A stretch of 64,000 nt of DNA from Polytrichum commune (lineage: Eukaryota > Streptophyta > Polytrichopsida > Polytrichales > Polytrichaceae), in the NCBI GenBank assembly GCA_950295325.1, contig OX485805.1, forward strand, positions 3,532,501 to 3,596,500, written 5' to 3'. Each line of letters opens with the position of its first letter. Position 1 is the first letter of the stretch. Position numbers and translations under genes: made by a program. The notes under the pieces are model-generated. The model saw only the letters and a list, made by a program, of their open reading frames with translations. It was not told the DNA's origin and did not search any database. Below are positions 22,251-33,600 of the stretch, piece by piece.

Positions 22251-23042
22251 TCATGTCGGCACGTACAAGTATGTTTGCTTGAAGTAGTGAAGCCCGTTCT
22301 TTCGCCTTAAATTCTTTCTCCCCCTACCACCCGACAAATTTTTCTTAGAGCCCCGTTCATCGAAAAACCGGTTGTTCGTCACCGCGTCTTCGTTGTGCTT
22401 CATTACTTTATGGACGTCGTCTAAGAAGTCATTTTTCATTTCGTCGAGATCTTCCTCGACTAGCATAAGCAAACGAGGAGTGATCAACTCCTCCCGACGA
22501 CTTAACGCATCCGACACTAAGTTGTCCCGCCCCGGTTTATGAATCAACTTGACATTCATCGAGATGATTGTGTCATACCACTTCAACTCCATTGGAGTTG
22601 CTTGGGCCTTCGTGTCCAAGTACTTAAGCGAGATGTTATCCGTGAAAACCTTAGTTTTCCTCTCGCCTACGTAATGCCTCCAACTCTTAAGGCAATGGAC
22701 TATGGCGTACAACTCTTTCTCGTGTGTTGGCCACCTTAGTTGACTCCCCGTCAACTTCTGGCTTTCGTACGCCACCGGGTGGCCATCTTGTATCAAGACA
22801 CCTCTGATGGCGAAGCCACTCGCGTTGGTGTGCACCTCAAATTCCTTATCGAATGCGGGGTATTTTAGCAGACCTGCCGTAAACAACAACGTTTTAAGTT
22901 CGTTGAATGCCTTGTTGCAATTTTCGTCCCACTTGAGGATTTGTCCCTCCTTGCCTAACAAGTTAGAGAGGGGCGACGCTACGTTAAAGAAATTTTTTAT
23001 AAACTTCCGGTAGTAGTTGGCTAAGCCTAGAAATGACCTCAC
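22251..23042 (-). pseudogene. gypsy RT C-terminus and RNase H fragment
   Basis: 263-codon open frame beginning in the RT thumb (SFLGLANYYRKFIKNF). The RNase H block TNASGFAIRGVLIQDG follows, then HEKELYAIVHCLKSWRHY, FTDNISLKYL and HKPGRDNLVSDALSRR. The first RNase H acidic residue is Asn in TNAS instead of the usual Asp, so the enzyme would be dead. The catalytic RT YxDD part lies outside the surviving fragment. The C-terminal ~60 residues do not look like integrase zinc finger and are probably out of frame. Confidence 0.8.
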
Positions 23043-23052
23043 TTCTTTCTAA

Positions 23053-23924
23053 CGATCATGACAATATTTCAAAATACATAATAAATATTTCATATTTAAA
23101 AAATAAAAATACATAAATTAAATTAAATATAACGTATCATTTATTCTTATAGAATGTTTTAATTGTGTCATTTCTTTTGCAATGATAAAAAATCGATATG
23201 TAATTCTTTGTAATTCCGTCACAATGGCTTTAATATTGTCTGCCTCCCAACTAGAAGCAAATGCTATTGTCGATGTAAAAATCATTATTTCTATAAAAAA
23301 AAATTGCCATATTCATAACCACTAGATGCACATGTTAAAAAAATATCGGCTTATGAACCTCAAATATATCTTGTGTGTTGCGTATGTACTGAAATTGTAA
23401 CATCTAACACATGTTTCGTTAAAAGTGCACATAGGCATGTGCAATGTTTTGGGAATTATTTTTTAATATTTTATTCTTAACTTTTGGAATGATTGCGCAA
23501 TAAATTTGTACTTTGATACAAATATTTTTAAATATTATTAGTTTCAAATAATTCCAAGAGAAGGCTTATACACTATATGACCATCATATTTATGTTGTGT
23601 TTCATTTTTTGTAAAAACATTTAGGTTATGAAATAAATAAAAGAAATAAAACACATCCGTTTGTGCATATCTTAAAATACATTATTTGTGAACCTAATGA
23701 AATGTGCAACACATACACCTCACCCTTGGACCAAACACATGAAAATAAATTGAAACTAAGTGACACAACATTTGCTTCATCACATAAGTAATAATATTGA
23801 AGTTGATAGTTCCGAAGAAAATAACGACATACTTTTATCATCTTATATTGAAATATCAATATATAATATAACAATTTTTTTTCCAAACTATATATATACA
23901 TATATAATAAAATACGAATATGAA
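23053..23924. other. End of MULE-like copy 2 and AT-rich DNA
   Basis: 23053-23402 is the continuation of the MULE-like copy that the gypsy fragment split. It matches 15340-15548 plus 16971-17112. The remaining ~500 bp are strongly AT-rich and hold nothing I recognise. Confidence 0.45.
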
Positions 23925-26720
23925 CTATAATAGTTTTAACCATCTAAAGAGTCTAAACCTAAATCTAGAAAAAACATATTTTTTCGTACATTTGGTTATT
24001 TTCCAAGCATATTTTTCAAACTTTGTTGCTCCAAGTATACTAGTATATAGTTCAAGTTCTTCATCATGATTGAATTTAAGAGTTTGTTCAACATATTTGT
24101 GTTTAACATGATCTTTTGCATTTACCGTAAGAATCGCCTCACATCTAAAAAACTTCATATTTCCATCAGTCCACAATTCTACATCTTCATTCCAAAAATA
24201 TCTATCTTCGTTTGCTTGAGCTGTTGCAATTTTAGATTTTTGTTTCTTTCTTTAAGTGTCACCTTCAAGTGTAGAACCATGTTTTTTACGTTTTTTTTAC
24301 TAAAGATTCATCTCTTCCCACCTCACATCCGTTGTCACCATCACCATCATTGTCATCATCTTCATCATCTTCATCATCGCTATCGTGGTCATTATCATCA
24401 TCTTTATCATCGCTATCGTTGTCAATATCATCATCATCATCAGAAGTATATTGAATTTTTTCTCTATTCAACCACAATGGATTTTTATCAGGTAGAACTT
24501 GTCTAACTTTGTCCACATAACATTATTTCCATTTCTCAAGTCAAACTTCCATGTTCAAATTTCATTCAATCAAAATGAGTTGCTCAACTCTACCACAAAC
24601 ATTTTCAATCAAATGTGAAAAACCTTACATGACCAACATCCAATCTGAGAAAAAAAAAAACTTATCAATTCTTCAACAATTCCTGGACAACTAGCCATCC
24701 GATTTTTTGAACACATACTCCAACCACTGGATGGCTCAATATAATATGACTGAATACTTTATGGTGTTTTCTTGTCATTGGCAAAATTATTCTTCAAAGA
24801 AGTATTAGGTCGGTATCATAAAATAACAATGAATTGCCCAATAGGACAAAATTTAACAATACATTTTGGTCTATCTTTAACTACAAAGCTTATAGTCTCT
24901 GATTGTGGACCAAAAATATATGTTCCAACGTGTACAAATACTCAGGAATATTATTTAAACCAATCAAATTTTCAATATGTTCCACATTTTTTCCAACGGG
25001 AAACATAAAAATAACATTCCAACGTTATACATTTTCCATCCACAAATTTTTTTTAATAATTGATGTATATTCTGTTTGTGTCCAATAACCATTTGTAGGC
25101 CCATTTCGACAATAAAAAACCCATAATGCACTTCTTTCAAAAATATCACTATCATTTTTTAAAACAAAATCGCCAATCTTAACTTCTGTTGAAAATCCCC
25201 AAAAAATTGTTCTTTCATTGTTGAAGGTTATTTTCCAATTTTCATCATCATTTTGATGAATAAATTCTCCATTGCAAAAAAAACCCAAACCACCTTCTAT
25301 AATAAGTTGATGATGATCAATTACATTACGATGTATAAAATCAACATCCTTATGTTGTTTAATATAAGCTGTTTGAAAATTGATGTGGCTCCAACTTTCA
25401 AAAATTCATTGTCTTTTGAAATGTCTTTGGCAAAATAGTCTAATGCATCATTTCCACCAAATCTTTCCACATCTGTCTGAAACCAATTTTTTTGCTTACT
25501 AAATGGATCAAGACATCCAGATTCCAACCACTTGAATGTAATCTAAATGCATGCTCAACGTTTCGCAACATCACACCAATGGGCCAATTCAAGTTCATTT
25601 TTTTTCCATCAAACCACAATACTTGTTTTTTATCTACAGAATCTGAAGTTAGCTGCTTATAAAGTAATATGTGTTCATTTGTTGTAAGAACTTATAAAGG
25701 GCGAAGCCAACCAATGAACATATGTGAACCCTCTGACATTAAATCTTTGATTTTTTTCCTTTTGTTTGATGTTGATGATCCAAGCTCTACACTTATATGT
25801 TTTTTTTATTTGAATATTAATTCATTGTAATATGCATCGCACATATCTTTCAACGCTTGCCAACAAGTATCTGGAAGTGTAGCCATGGATGTATAGTCAC
25901 AAATTTTTTCTCTCATTTGCAAAATTGAAATTTTGCCATCTCCCAACCTTGTGCCTGTAATGTTTGGCATAGAACGTATGAATTTTTTACGGTTCTCATC
26001 TTCAACATTAGGTTGTCCAAGACTTTCCCATAATATTATAGTTTTTTCTAACATTTCTCTCTTTGGACTATGGTACTTCCATTCTGTTGTAATGTCATTC
26101 AATCTTGTTGATGAAAAAAAATATGTAATTTCATTGTCATACAACACAATTGTTGCTGGTTGATACAAAAATATCTTATCATAATCTGCTTGAGAAAACG
26201 ATCCACATAAAAAATCATTCTTGGCGAAAATATTGCACGCATGTTCCACATGTTGTCCATCAACATGTTCCCAAGTAATACCGTTGAAAAAATATTGTTT
26301 TTTGTCTTCCATAGAATCTCCAAGCATACTCTCCAAGCATTGGAAGAAACGGTCCTTTGACCCCACACCCTTGAAGCATTTCGCTTCACTTGTACCTCCA
26401 TTTGGGTCTTTCTAAAATATTGGACGTAATGTAATCCAAGAAGAATCTATAATATGCTTATCTCGCAAGGCCTTGTATATATTTTTTAGCGATCTCTATG
26501 TTAAGAACACATTGGTTAGTAAAACCGTCAATAGGAGGTTTTACATGATTCATGTCTACTATAAAAGAAGAATATTTTCCATATACATAACATTTATCAA
26601 TTTCAACTTGACTTAGAGGATTGAAAGACTCCTCTAAAGAACACTAATTTTGAAAGCTCGCCAATTTTCTTTCTTTATCTTTTGAACGTTCAGCACTTGG
26701 TTCTTGCATTGGAGTTACCA
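23925..26720 (-). pseudogene. Decayed minus-strand transposon-like coding region, family unrecognised
   Basis: A series of minus-strand pieces in shifting frames. The longest, 26366-25806 (186 codons), has KQYFFNGITWEHVDGQHV and EITYFFSSTRLND. Others are 25527-25321 (CLDPFSKQKNWFQ), 25288-25025 and 24516-24286. The last contains about 38 residues that are almost all Asp, Asn, Glu or Ser, encoded by an ATC/ATG-rich tract. I do not recognise the protein. Its position next to the MULE-like copy suggests an accessory ORF or N-terminal part of the same element, but that is inference. Confidence 0.4.
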
Positions 26721-26804
26721 AATTGTGAGCCACTCAAACCGCTCACGGGTTGAGTTAAGGCCTACAATCTATAAAGAAGAAGAAGTTAGTGGTTATAATT
26801 AGTC

Positions 26805-27010
26805 AATATATAGGTGGCTCTTAGTTTTTGAGACATCCGCCTGTGGATGCGAGTTGTGTAAAAGACTGGTATTAGGTTTGGACCAACCCGGGTTCGAATC
26901 CGGTTGGTTACATTGACTGGTGTTATCCCAAATTGAGCTAGTGATAAAGCATGAATAATCTATAGGCGGATACAAAGAAGACGTTACTACGCGGATGTGC
27001 GTAGAACCTT
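26805..27010 (+). mobile_element. tRNA-derived SINE-like sequence
   Basis: Contains a perfect internal RNA polymerase III B box (GGTTCGAATCC, about 26891). A weak A-box-like string (tggctcttagtttttgag, about 26815) lies about 75 bp upstream. A T-rich end (attttttatctttt) follows near 27018. No cloverleaf forms, so it is not a tRNA gene. On both sides are related pieces with 'aaaccgctc.cggttg' (about 26737 and 27066), which may be older copies of the same or another short element. Confidence 0.45.
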
Positions 27011-27149
27011 CTCAAGTATTTTTTATCTTTTAGAAACATGTTATTATTTACCCACGTGAAGTAATCAAACCGCTCGCGGTTGGGTTACAATTCGTGGTCT
27101 AAGTAGAAAGAAAGTCAGTAAATAGAGTTTAGATTTAGGTTAGTTAGTT

Positions 27150-27535
27150 AGTATGAAGAAATGTACACATTGGATGAAGGACAATGAAAGACATCGTTGA
27201 AGGGATGAATGACAGCGGAGGATGACGCCAAAATGGATGAAGGACAACGTAAGACAACGTCGAATGGATAAATGACAATGTGGGACGATGTCGAATGGAT
27301 GAAAGACAACGTAGGACGACTCCGAAAGAATAATGACAGCGTAAGACGGCGTCGAATAAGGGAATGACAACGTTGGACGTAGGACAACAATGAACAAATG
27401 ATGATATTAAACGGATGAGATATGGAGCGGATGAAGGTATAAACGTAGGACAACAACGAACGGAGGATGGCGTCAACGGATGAGATGGCGAGCGGATGAA
27501 GGCCGTTGGATCAACCGGTTGGGAAACCAAGACCG
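27150..27535. repeat. Purine-rich minisatellite
   Basis: Imperfect repeats of about 45 bp with the theme 'ggatgaaagacaacgtaggacgacgtcgaat'. Open frames on the minus strand here (repeated FIRSPSHPL-like residues) are by-products of the repeat. Directly downstream (27540-27800) come 'gaccgttggat' repeats and CT-rich tracts without a gene. Confidence 0.6.
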
Positions 27536-27811
27536 TTGGATCTAGGGGTTTAGATAATGGCGGCTAGGGTAGCGACGGCCGTGAAGGCCAACCGTTAGAT
27601 GTAGGTATGACATGATCTATGGCCAATAAGACTTGGTAGTTGGAAGGGGTAATCATCCAAAGGGAGCGTGGGGGCTCATTCTCACTCTCTCATTCTAGTG
27701 GTTAGGACTAGACTTCTCTCTCTCTCTCATTCTTGTGGTTAGAACGACTCTTCTCTTTGCCCCCTCTCCATGTATGTAGATGCAATTAGTTGTTGAAGTA
27801 TATGAATAAGA

Positions 27812-27950
27812 ATGATGGACAAAGGGGTTTATGAACCCTATGAATGTTGAATAACAAGGTTTTTGAACCCTATGAATGTTGAATAACAGGGTTTTTGAAC
27901 CTTATCAATGTTGAATAATAGGGTTTTGAACCCTATTGAAGAGATGTGTT
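27812..27950. repeat. Short tandem repeat, ~42 bp x 3
   Basis: Three near-identical units with 'gggtttttgaaccctatgaatgttgaataaca'. Each contains a small palindromic GGGTT...AACCC pair. Confidence 0.7.
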
Positions 27951-28019
27951 ATTATTTAGTTGAATTAACTTTGATATCCTAAGTTCTGGGATGTTGCTTA
28001 ATGATTACTTAATCTTTCC

Positions 28020-28490
28020 TTCCAGTAGTTATTGCCTTAGTCTATACACTAGTTTATATGCTAGTATTTACATTATTGTTAGATCAATCCTCTGCAATAA
28101 TATTCTATCTTAGTCTCTTGCATTACGTTCTGCATTGGAATCTGTATTAATCTCTTGCATTAATCTCCTATATTAAACTTGTGTATTACGTTCTACATCA
28201 GTCCGCTGCACTAATCCTCTATATTAGTCCCTTGCAGTAGATTCTACATTAGACCCTGCATTAGTCTCCTGCAGCAACTTCTACATTACTCTCATGCACT
28301 ATGTTCGGTATTATTCCTCTGCATTAGGTTTAGAATTAGGCTAGCGCTACTGTTTTACATTAGCCTTCTACATCAATATTATGCATTCATGCTCTGTGTT
28401 CATGTGTTACATGTTATGCAGTAATGTCTTGCATGTCATGCAGTAGTATTCGGCATTAATCCTATGTATCAGGCCTTACATTGGTCTCTT
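28020..28490. repeat. Degenerate ~22-25 bp repeat ('ttgcattagtctc')
   Basis: About 20 diverged units with variants of 'ctgcattagtctcttgcattacgttctacatt'. The region has no coding potential. Confidence 0.55.
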
Positions 28491-29190
28491 ATATTATGGG
28501 AATTAGAAGATCATTGCTTGGAGGCGCTAGAGTAGTACACCCATCTGGCCAATGTTGTGGATTATTACTTTGCTTGGAATAACAATTGTCATCACACAAA
28601 TATTTTGCAGTCAATTCAAATATAGTATCTCGCTCTTGAAGTTGAGAAGGTGCCTGAGAACATACTATGAGACGATGCATCCTAAGGCAGGGGCTGGAAG
28701 CACGCACAATTTGTGCACTTTGGCTTTCAATGATAGGGTTGAGGCACAATTATTGGCGTGTTTTGTTGACGGGGCCTTCTTGTTGCGCCTAATCAATTTC
28801 CTTGAATGCCGGGTGGGAAACTCATCCGGATAATGGCGGAATCAATGTAGTTGAACTATAAAAAATGAACTATACATGAAATATAGAGGCAAGTATAGAC
28901 TTACCAACTCGAGTTTCGAGTTTCCTGTTTTTGGTATGTTTCTCCAAGGATTGCATCCAATGCGTGTGGAGAGGTTGACACAGGTCATCAGATAGGAACA
29001 TGGAACTACAACCAATAGAGGAAGAACAGGAGCACAGAGGATCACGCGAACCATCAATGACAGAGAGTGAGCATCGCAACAATCCCAATAAGAGCGGATC
29101 AGACGAGGAGACAAAAGAATACTCAATTTGCACAGTTTGTTTGGGTCACAGATAATATGCAATAAGGGCAGATACACGTTTAGATTTTTG
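28490..29190 (-). other. Possible minus-strand gene fragment, unassigned
   Basis: A minus-strand stretch 29133-28909 reads SVIDGSRDPLCSCSSSIG and HWMQSLEKHTKNRKLETRV and ends at a good donor (GTAAGT). Further minus-strand open text lies at 28749-28489. This may be the remains of an intron-containing gene or element ORF. I recognise no domain, and confidence that it is coding is low. Confidence 0.25.
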
Positions 29191-29299
29191 CAAAAATGGC
29201 ATGTGAAATTGAGTTCTCTGAATATGGATGAAAATAAGTCACACTATAGATTGAATGGTAGGTTGAAAGGATTTCATGTTAGGGGGAGTTGCTTTGATG

Positions 29300-30655
29300 A
29301 ATGTTTTGTTATGTCACATTATGGGGTTCTCGGTTCCAAGAGGCGGTAGGGGGTGGATGTCGCGCACCTCTCCATAAGGAGTGCCCGCAACACTATGGGC
29401 ACAGAGGGGACCCCGGAGTGACACCCGGGACTTGTGACGCCATTGGTGAGAGGGACCAAGTGATCCTAATGTGGGTGAGGGCCCCGGGCGTTTAGAACAC
29501 CTCCCACCCACGAAGACTAGGAGTCATGAGGGTAAAGCCATAAGCTATGAGTAGCTTATGGCGTCCCAATTCTAGAACGCTCAAGAACACCTCAATCTGA
29601 GGTGTGAGCTAGGAGATATAGCACTTTGAGTGGGATGATGTCCCGGGACAGCGCCCTGGAACAGCAGTGGCCTGGGAGTGGCTCCCGGGACTGCAAAGGT
29701 TTAAACAGGCATAACTTCCTTGGTACTTGTCCGAATGGGGCAAGTGAGGTGTCCATCGGCATCAACGTGAAACGTAGATGACGATAGAGTGGTTGGTTGT
29801 TAGATTCAAAGACTGCACGTGGAAGTTATGAAGGTCTGAAGCTGCAGGGAGGCTTCTAGACCCAGCGGCTAAGGGAAAATGTCTACTTGGCCCCAACTCT
29901 TGGTAGAGAGACAAAAGGGATGTTGACGGTGGGGGAGGGGCCCCGCCAAAAGTCCTAGAGGCTTATATGGGTGAGGCGGCTTTGCCGACCGACCCCCCCG
30001 GAGCATACTTGGCAATGTGCTCCGGGTGGTTGTAGTGTTGTCCTACCAACACTATGACCAACTAAGGAGTGGACTTCCATGGATGGAAGTCCACCTTAGC
30101 CATGGGTTACCTACTAAGGGGAAGAGTCCCGAATGCATGTGTAGGAGGGTTTGGTGACCAAATATGAGATTGAAGGTCCGCGGTTTTGAAAGCTAACCAT
30201 GCATGTGCGTGGGATGTGCAGGTTAGTGCTCGGGACACTTGCTAGGGTTGGAAAGTGATTGAGCTAAGTGAAGAAAAGCTAGCAAGGGTCGCGACAGTGG
30301 AGGTGTGAGGTAGGAGATATGCCAATTTCAGTGGGGCGCTCGCGCAGGACCAAGCCCTAGACATCATTGACCCGGGAATGGCTCCAAGTCGAGGATGTTT
30401 AGGTTGTGCTTGAGAGAAGGTAAGGTATTTAGTGATTTTGATTAGAGGCTGAAAATATTTGGTTGAAATTGAGTGTGAAATTTGGAATGTGGGGTGAGGT
30501 CTTGGAACCAACAGGGTGGAGGACGTCAATACTAATCAGGTCCCGTTCAACACATACCTTACCCTCTCGGAGCCGAGAGGGTCCCCGAAACAAAGATTGA
30601 ACCCAACCCCCTACCCCTTCTCGGGGCCGAGAGCGTCATTACATGACACAACTTA
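29300..30655. other. Flank of the satellite: GC-rich family with internal direct repeat
   Basis: No gene recognised. Two copies of a unit starting 'gaggtgtgagNtaggagatat' occur at about 29599 and 30299. The stretch 29660-29860 is homologous to one half of the satellite's central spacer (36419-36608): both carry 'gggagtggctccc', 'ggggcaagtgaggtgt' and 'ggaagttatgaaggtctgaag'. Two palindromes with the core CTCGG-NN-CCGAG lie at about 30562-30581 and 30617-30634, just before the first satellite monomer. Confidence 0.55.
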
Positions 30656-33600
30656 GCCCCTAATATCTTCGGACCTTCATAACTTCCACTTGCAAAAAAA
30701 CCCAACCCACCCACTAATCTACCACCTATTCCCCCTCAAAATCAGACTTAGGAAAAATCAACCCATATACATGAGCATCCTCACCCCCTATCCTATAGTG
30801 TTTCGGTGCCGAAACACCCTCAAATGAGAAAAAATAAACCCAACCCACCCACTAATCTACCACCAGTTCCCCCTCAAAATGAGACTTAGCAAAAATCAAC
30901 CCATCTACATGAGCATCCTCACCCCCTCTCAAATGGTGTCTCGGTACCGAGACACCCTCAAATGAGAAAAAGAAAACCCAAACCCACCCACTAATGTACC
31001 ATCAATTCCCTTTCAAAATGAGACTTAGCAAAAATCAACCCATCTACATGAGCATCCTCACCCCCTCTCCTATGGTGTCTAGGTACCAAGACACCCTCAA
31101 ATGAGGGAAAAAAAAACCCAAACCCACCCACTAATGTACCATCAAATCCCTTTCAAAATGAGACTTAGCAAAAATCAACCCATCTACATGAGCATCCTCA
31201 CCCCTTCTCCTATGGTCTCTCAGTACCGAGACACCCTCAAATGAGAAAAAAAAAACCCCAACCCACCCACCAATGTACCATCAATTCCCCTTCAAAATGA
31301 GACTTAGCAAAAATCAACCCATGTACATGAGCATCCTCACCCCCTCTCCTATGGTGTCTCGGTACCGAGACACCCTCAAATGAGAAAAAAAAAACCCCAA
31401 CCCACCCACTAATGTACCATCAATTCCCCTTCAAAATGAGACTTAGCAAAAATCAACCCATCTACATGAGCATCCTCACCCCCTCTCCTATGGTGTCTCG
31501 GTACCGAGACACCCTCAAATGAGAAAAAAAACCCCAAACCCAACCACTAATGTACCATCAATTCCCCCTCAAAATGAGACTTAGCAAAAATCAACTCATA
31601 CACATGAGCATCCTCACCCCCTCTCAAATGGTGTCTCGGTACCGAGACACCCTCAAATGAGAAAAAAAAAACCCCAACCCACCCACTAATGTACCATCAA
31701 TTCCCTTTCAAAATGAGACTTAGCAAAAATAAACCCATCTACATGAGCATCCTCACCCCCTCCCCTATGGTGTCTCGGTACCGAGACACCCTCAAATGGG
31801 AAAAAAAAAACCCCAACCCACCCACTAATGTACCCTCAATTCCCCTTCAAAATGAGACTTAGCAAAAATCAACCCATCTACATGAGCATCCTCACCCCCT
31901 CTCCTATGGTGTCTCGGTACCGAGACACCCTCAAATGAGAAAAAAAACCCCAAACCCACCCACTAATGTACCATCAATTCCCCCTCAAAATGAGACTTAG
32001 CAAAAATCAACTCATATACATGAGCATCCTCACCCCCTCTCCTATGGTGTCTAGGTACCGAGACACCCTCAAACGAAGAAAAAAAAAACCCAAACCCACC
32101 CACTAGGGTACCATCAAATCCCTTTCAAAATGAGACTTAGCAAAAATCAACCCATATACATGAGCATCGTCACCCCCTCTCAAATGGTGTCTCGGTACCG
32201 AGACACCCTCAAATGAGAAAAAGAAAACCCAAACCCACCCACTAATGTACCATCAATTCCCTTTCAAAATGAGACTTAGCAAAAATCAACCCATCTACAT
32301 GAGCATCCTCACCCCCTCTCAAATGGTGTCTCGGTACCGAGACACCCTCAAATGAGAAAAAGAAAACCCAAACCCACCCACTAATGTACCATCAATTCCC
32401 TTTCAAAATGAGACTTAGCAAAAATCAACCCATCTACATGAGCATCCTCACCCCCTCTCCTATGGTGTCTAGGTACCAAGACACCCTCAAATGAGGGAAA
32501 AAAAAACCCAAACCCACCCACTAATGTACCATCAAATCCCTTTCAAAATGAGACTTAGCAAAAATCAACCCATCTACATGAGCATCCTCACCCCTTCTCC
32601 TATGGTGTCTCAGTACCGAGACACCCTCAAATGAGAAAAAAAAAACCCCAACCCACCCACCAATGTACCATCAATTCCCCTTCAAAATGAGACTTAGCAA
32701 AAATCAACCCATCTACATGAGCATCCTCACCCCCTCTCCTATGGTGTCTCGCTACCGAGACACCCTCAAATGAGAAAAAAAAAACCCCAACCCACCCACT
32801 AATGTACCATCAATTCCCCTTCAAAATGAGACTTAGCAAAAATCAACCCATCTACATGAGCATCCTCACCCCCTCTCCTATGGTGTCTCGGTACCGAGAC
32901 ACCCTCAAACGAGAAAAAAAACCCCAAACCCACCCACTAATGTACCATCAATTCCCCCTCAAAATGAGACTTAGCAAAAATCAACTCATATACATGAGCA
33001 TCCTCACCCCCTCTCAAATGGTGTCTCGGTACCGAGACACCCTCAAATGAGAAAAAAAAAAACCCCAACCCACCCACTAATGTACCATCAATTCCCCCTC
33101 AAAATGAGACTTAGCAAAAATCAACCCATCTACATGAGCATCCTCACCCCCTCCCCTATGGTGTCTCGGTACCGAGACACCCTCAAATGGGAAAAAAAAA
33201 ACCCCAACCCACCCACTAATGTACCCTCAATTCCCCTTCAAAATGAGACTTAGCAAAAATCAACCCATCTACATGAGCATCCTCACCCCCTCTCCTATGG
33301 TGTCTCGGTACCGAGACACCCTCAAATGAGAAAAAAAACCCCAAACCCACCCACTAATGTACCATCAATTCCCCCTCAAAATGAGACTTAGCAAAAATCA
33401 ACTCATATACATGAGCATCCTCACCCCCTCTCCTATGGTGTCTAGGTACCGAGACACCCTCAAACGAAGAAAAAAAAAACCCAAACCCACCCACTAGGAT
33501 ACCATCAAATCCCTTTCAAAATGAGACTTAGCAAAAATCAACCCATATACATGAGCATCGTCACCCCCTCTCAAATGGTGTCTCGGTACCGAGACACCCT

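Larger units (their letters stand above)
19681..23052 (-). mobile_element. Truncated Ty3/gypsy chromovirus fragment
   Basis: Inserted into MULE-like copy 2, whose sequence resumes at about 23053. On the minus strand the order is RT thumb/RNase H, integrase, chromodomain, then an LTR-like GC-rich tail. The left end reads TGATACCACTTGTAACG. Its complement contains TGGTATCA, the start of an initiator-Met primer site. The left end may therefore be an LTR plus the first bases of a primer site rather than a plain 3' LTR end. The RT fingers/palm, protease and gag are missing. No clear target duplication is visible. Confidence 0.75.

Noticed and set aside
24066-24506. A plus-strand His-rich protein (146 codons)
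   Set aside because: It is the complement of the acidic tract. Neighbouring coding remnants are on the minus strand.
26889-26960. A tRNA gene at the perfect B box
   Set aside because: No acceptor stem or cloverleaf forms and the A box is poor, so a SINE-like origin fits better.
27144-27530. Minus-strand ORFs with repeated FIRSPSHP-like residues
   Set aside because: They are translations of a minisatellite in three overlapping frames.
30650-31300. Interstitial telomere repeats suggested by 'acccaaaccc' runs
   Set aside because: The runs are part of the 139-bp unit and do not form TTTAGGG arrays.
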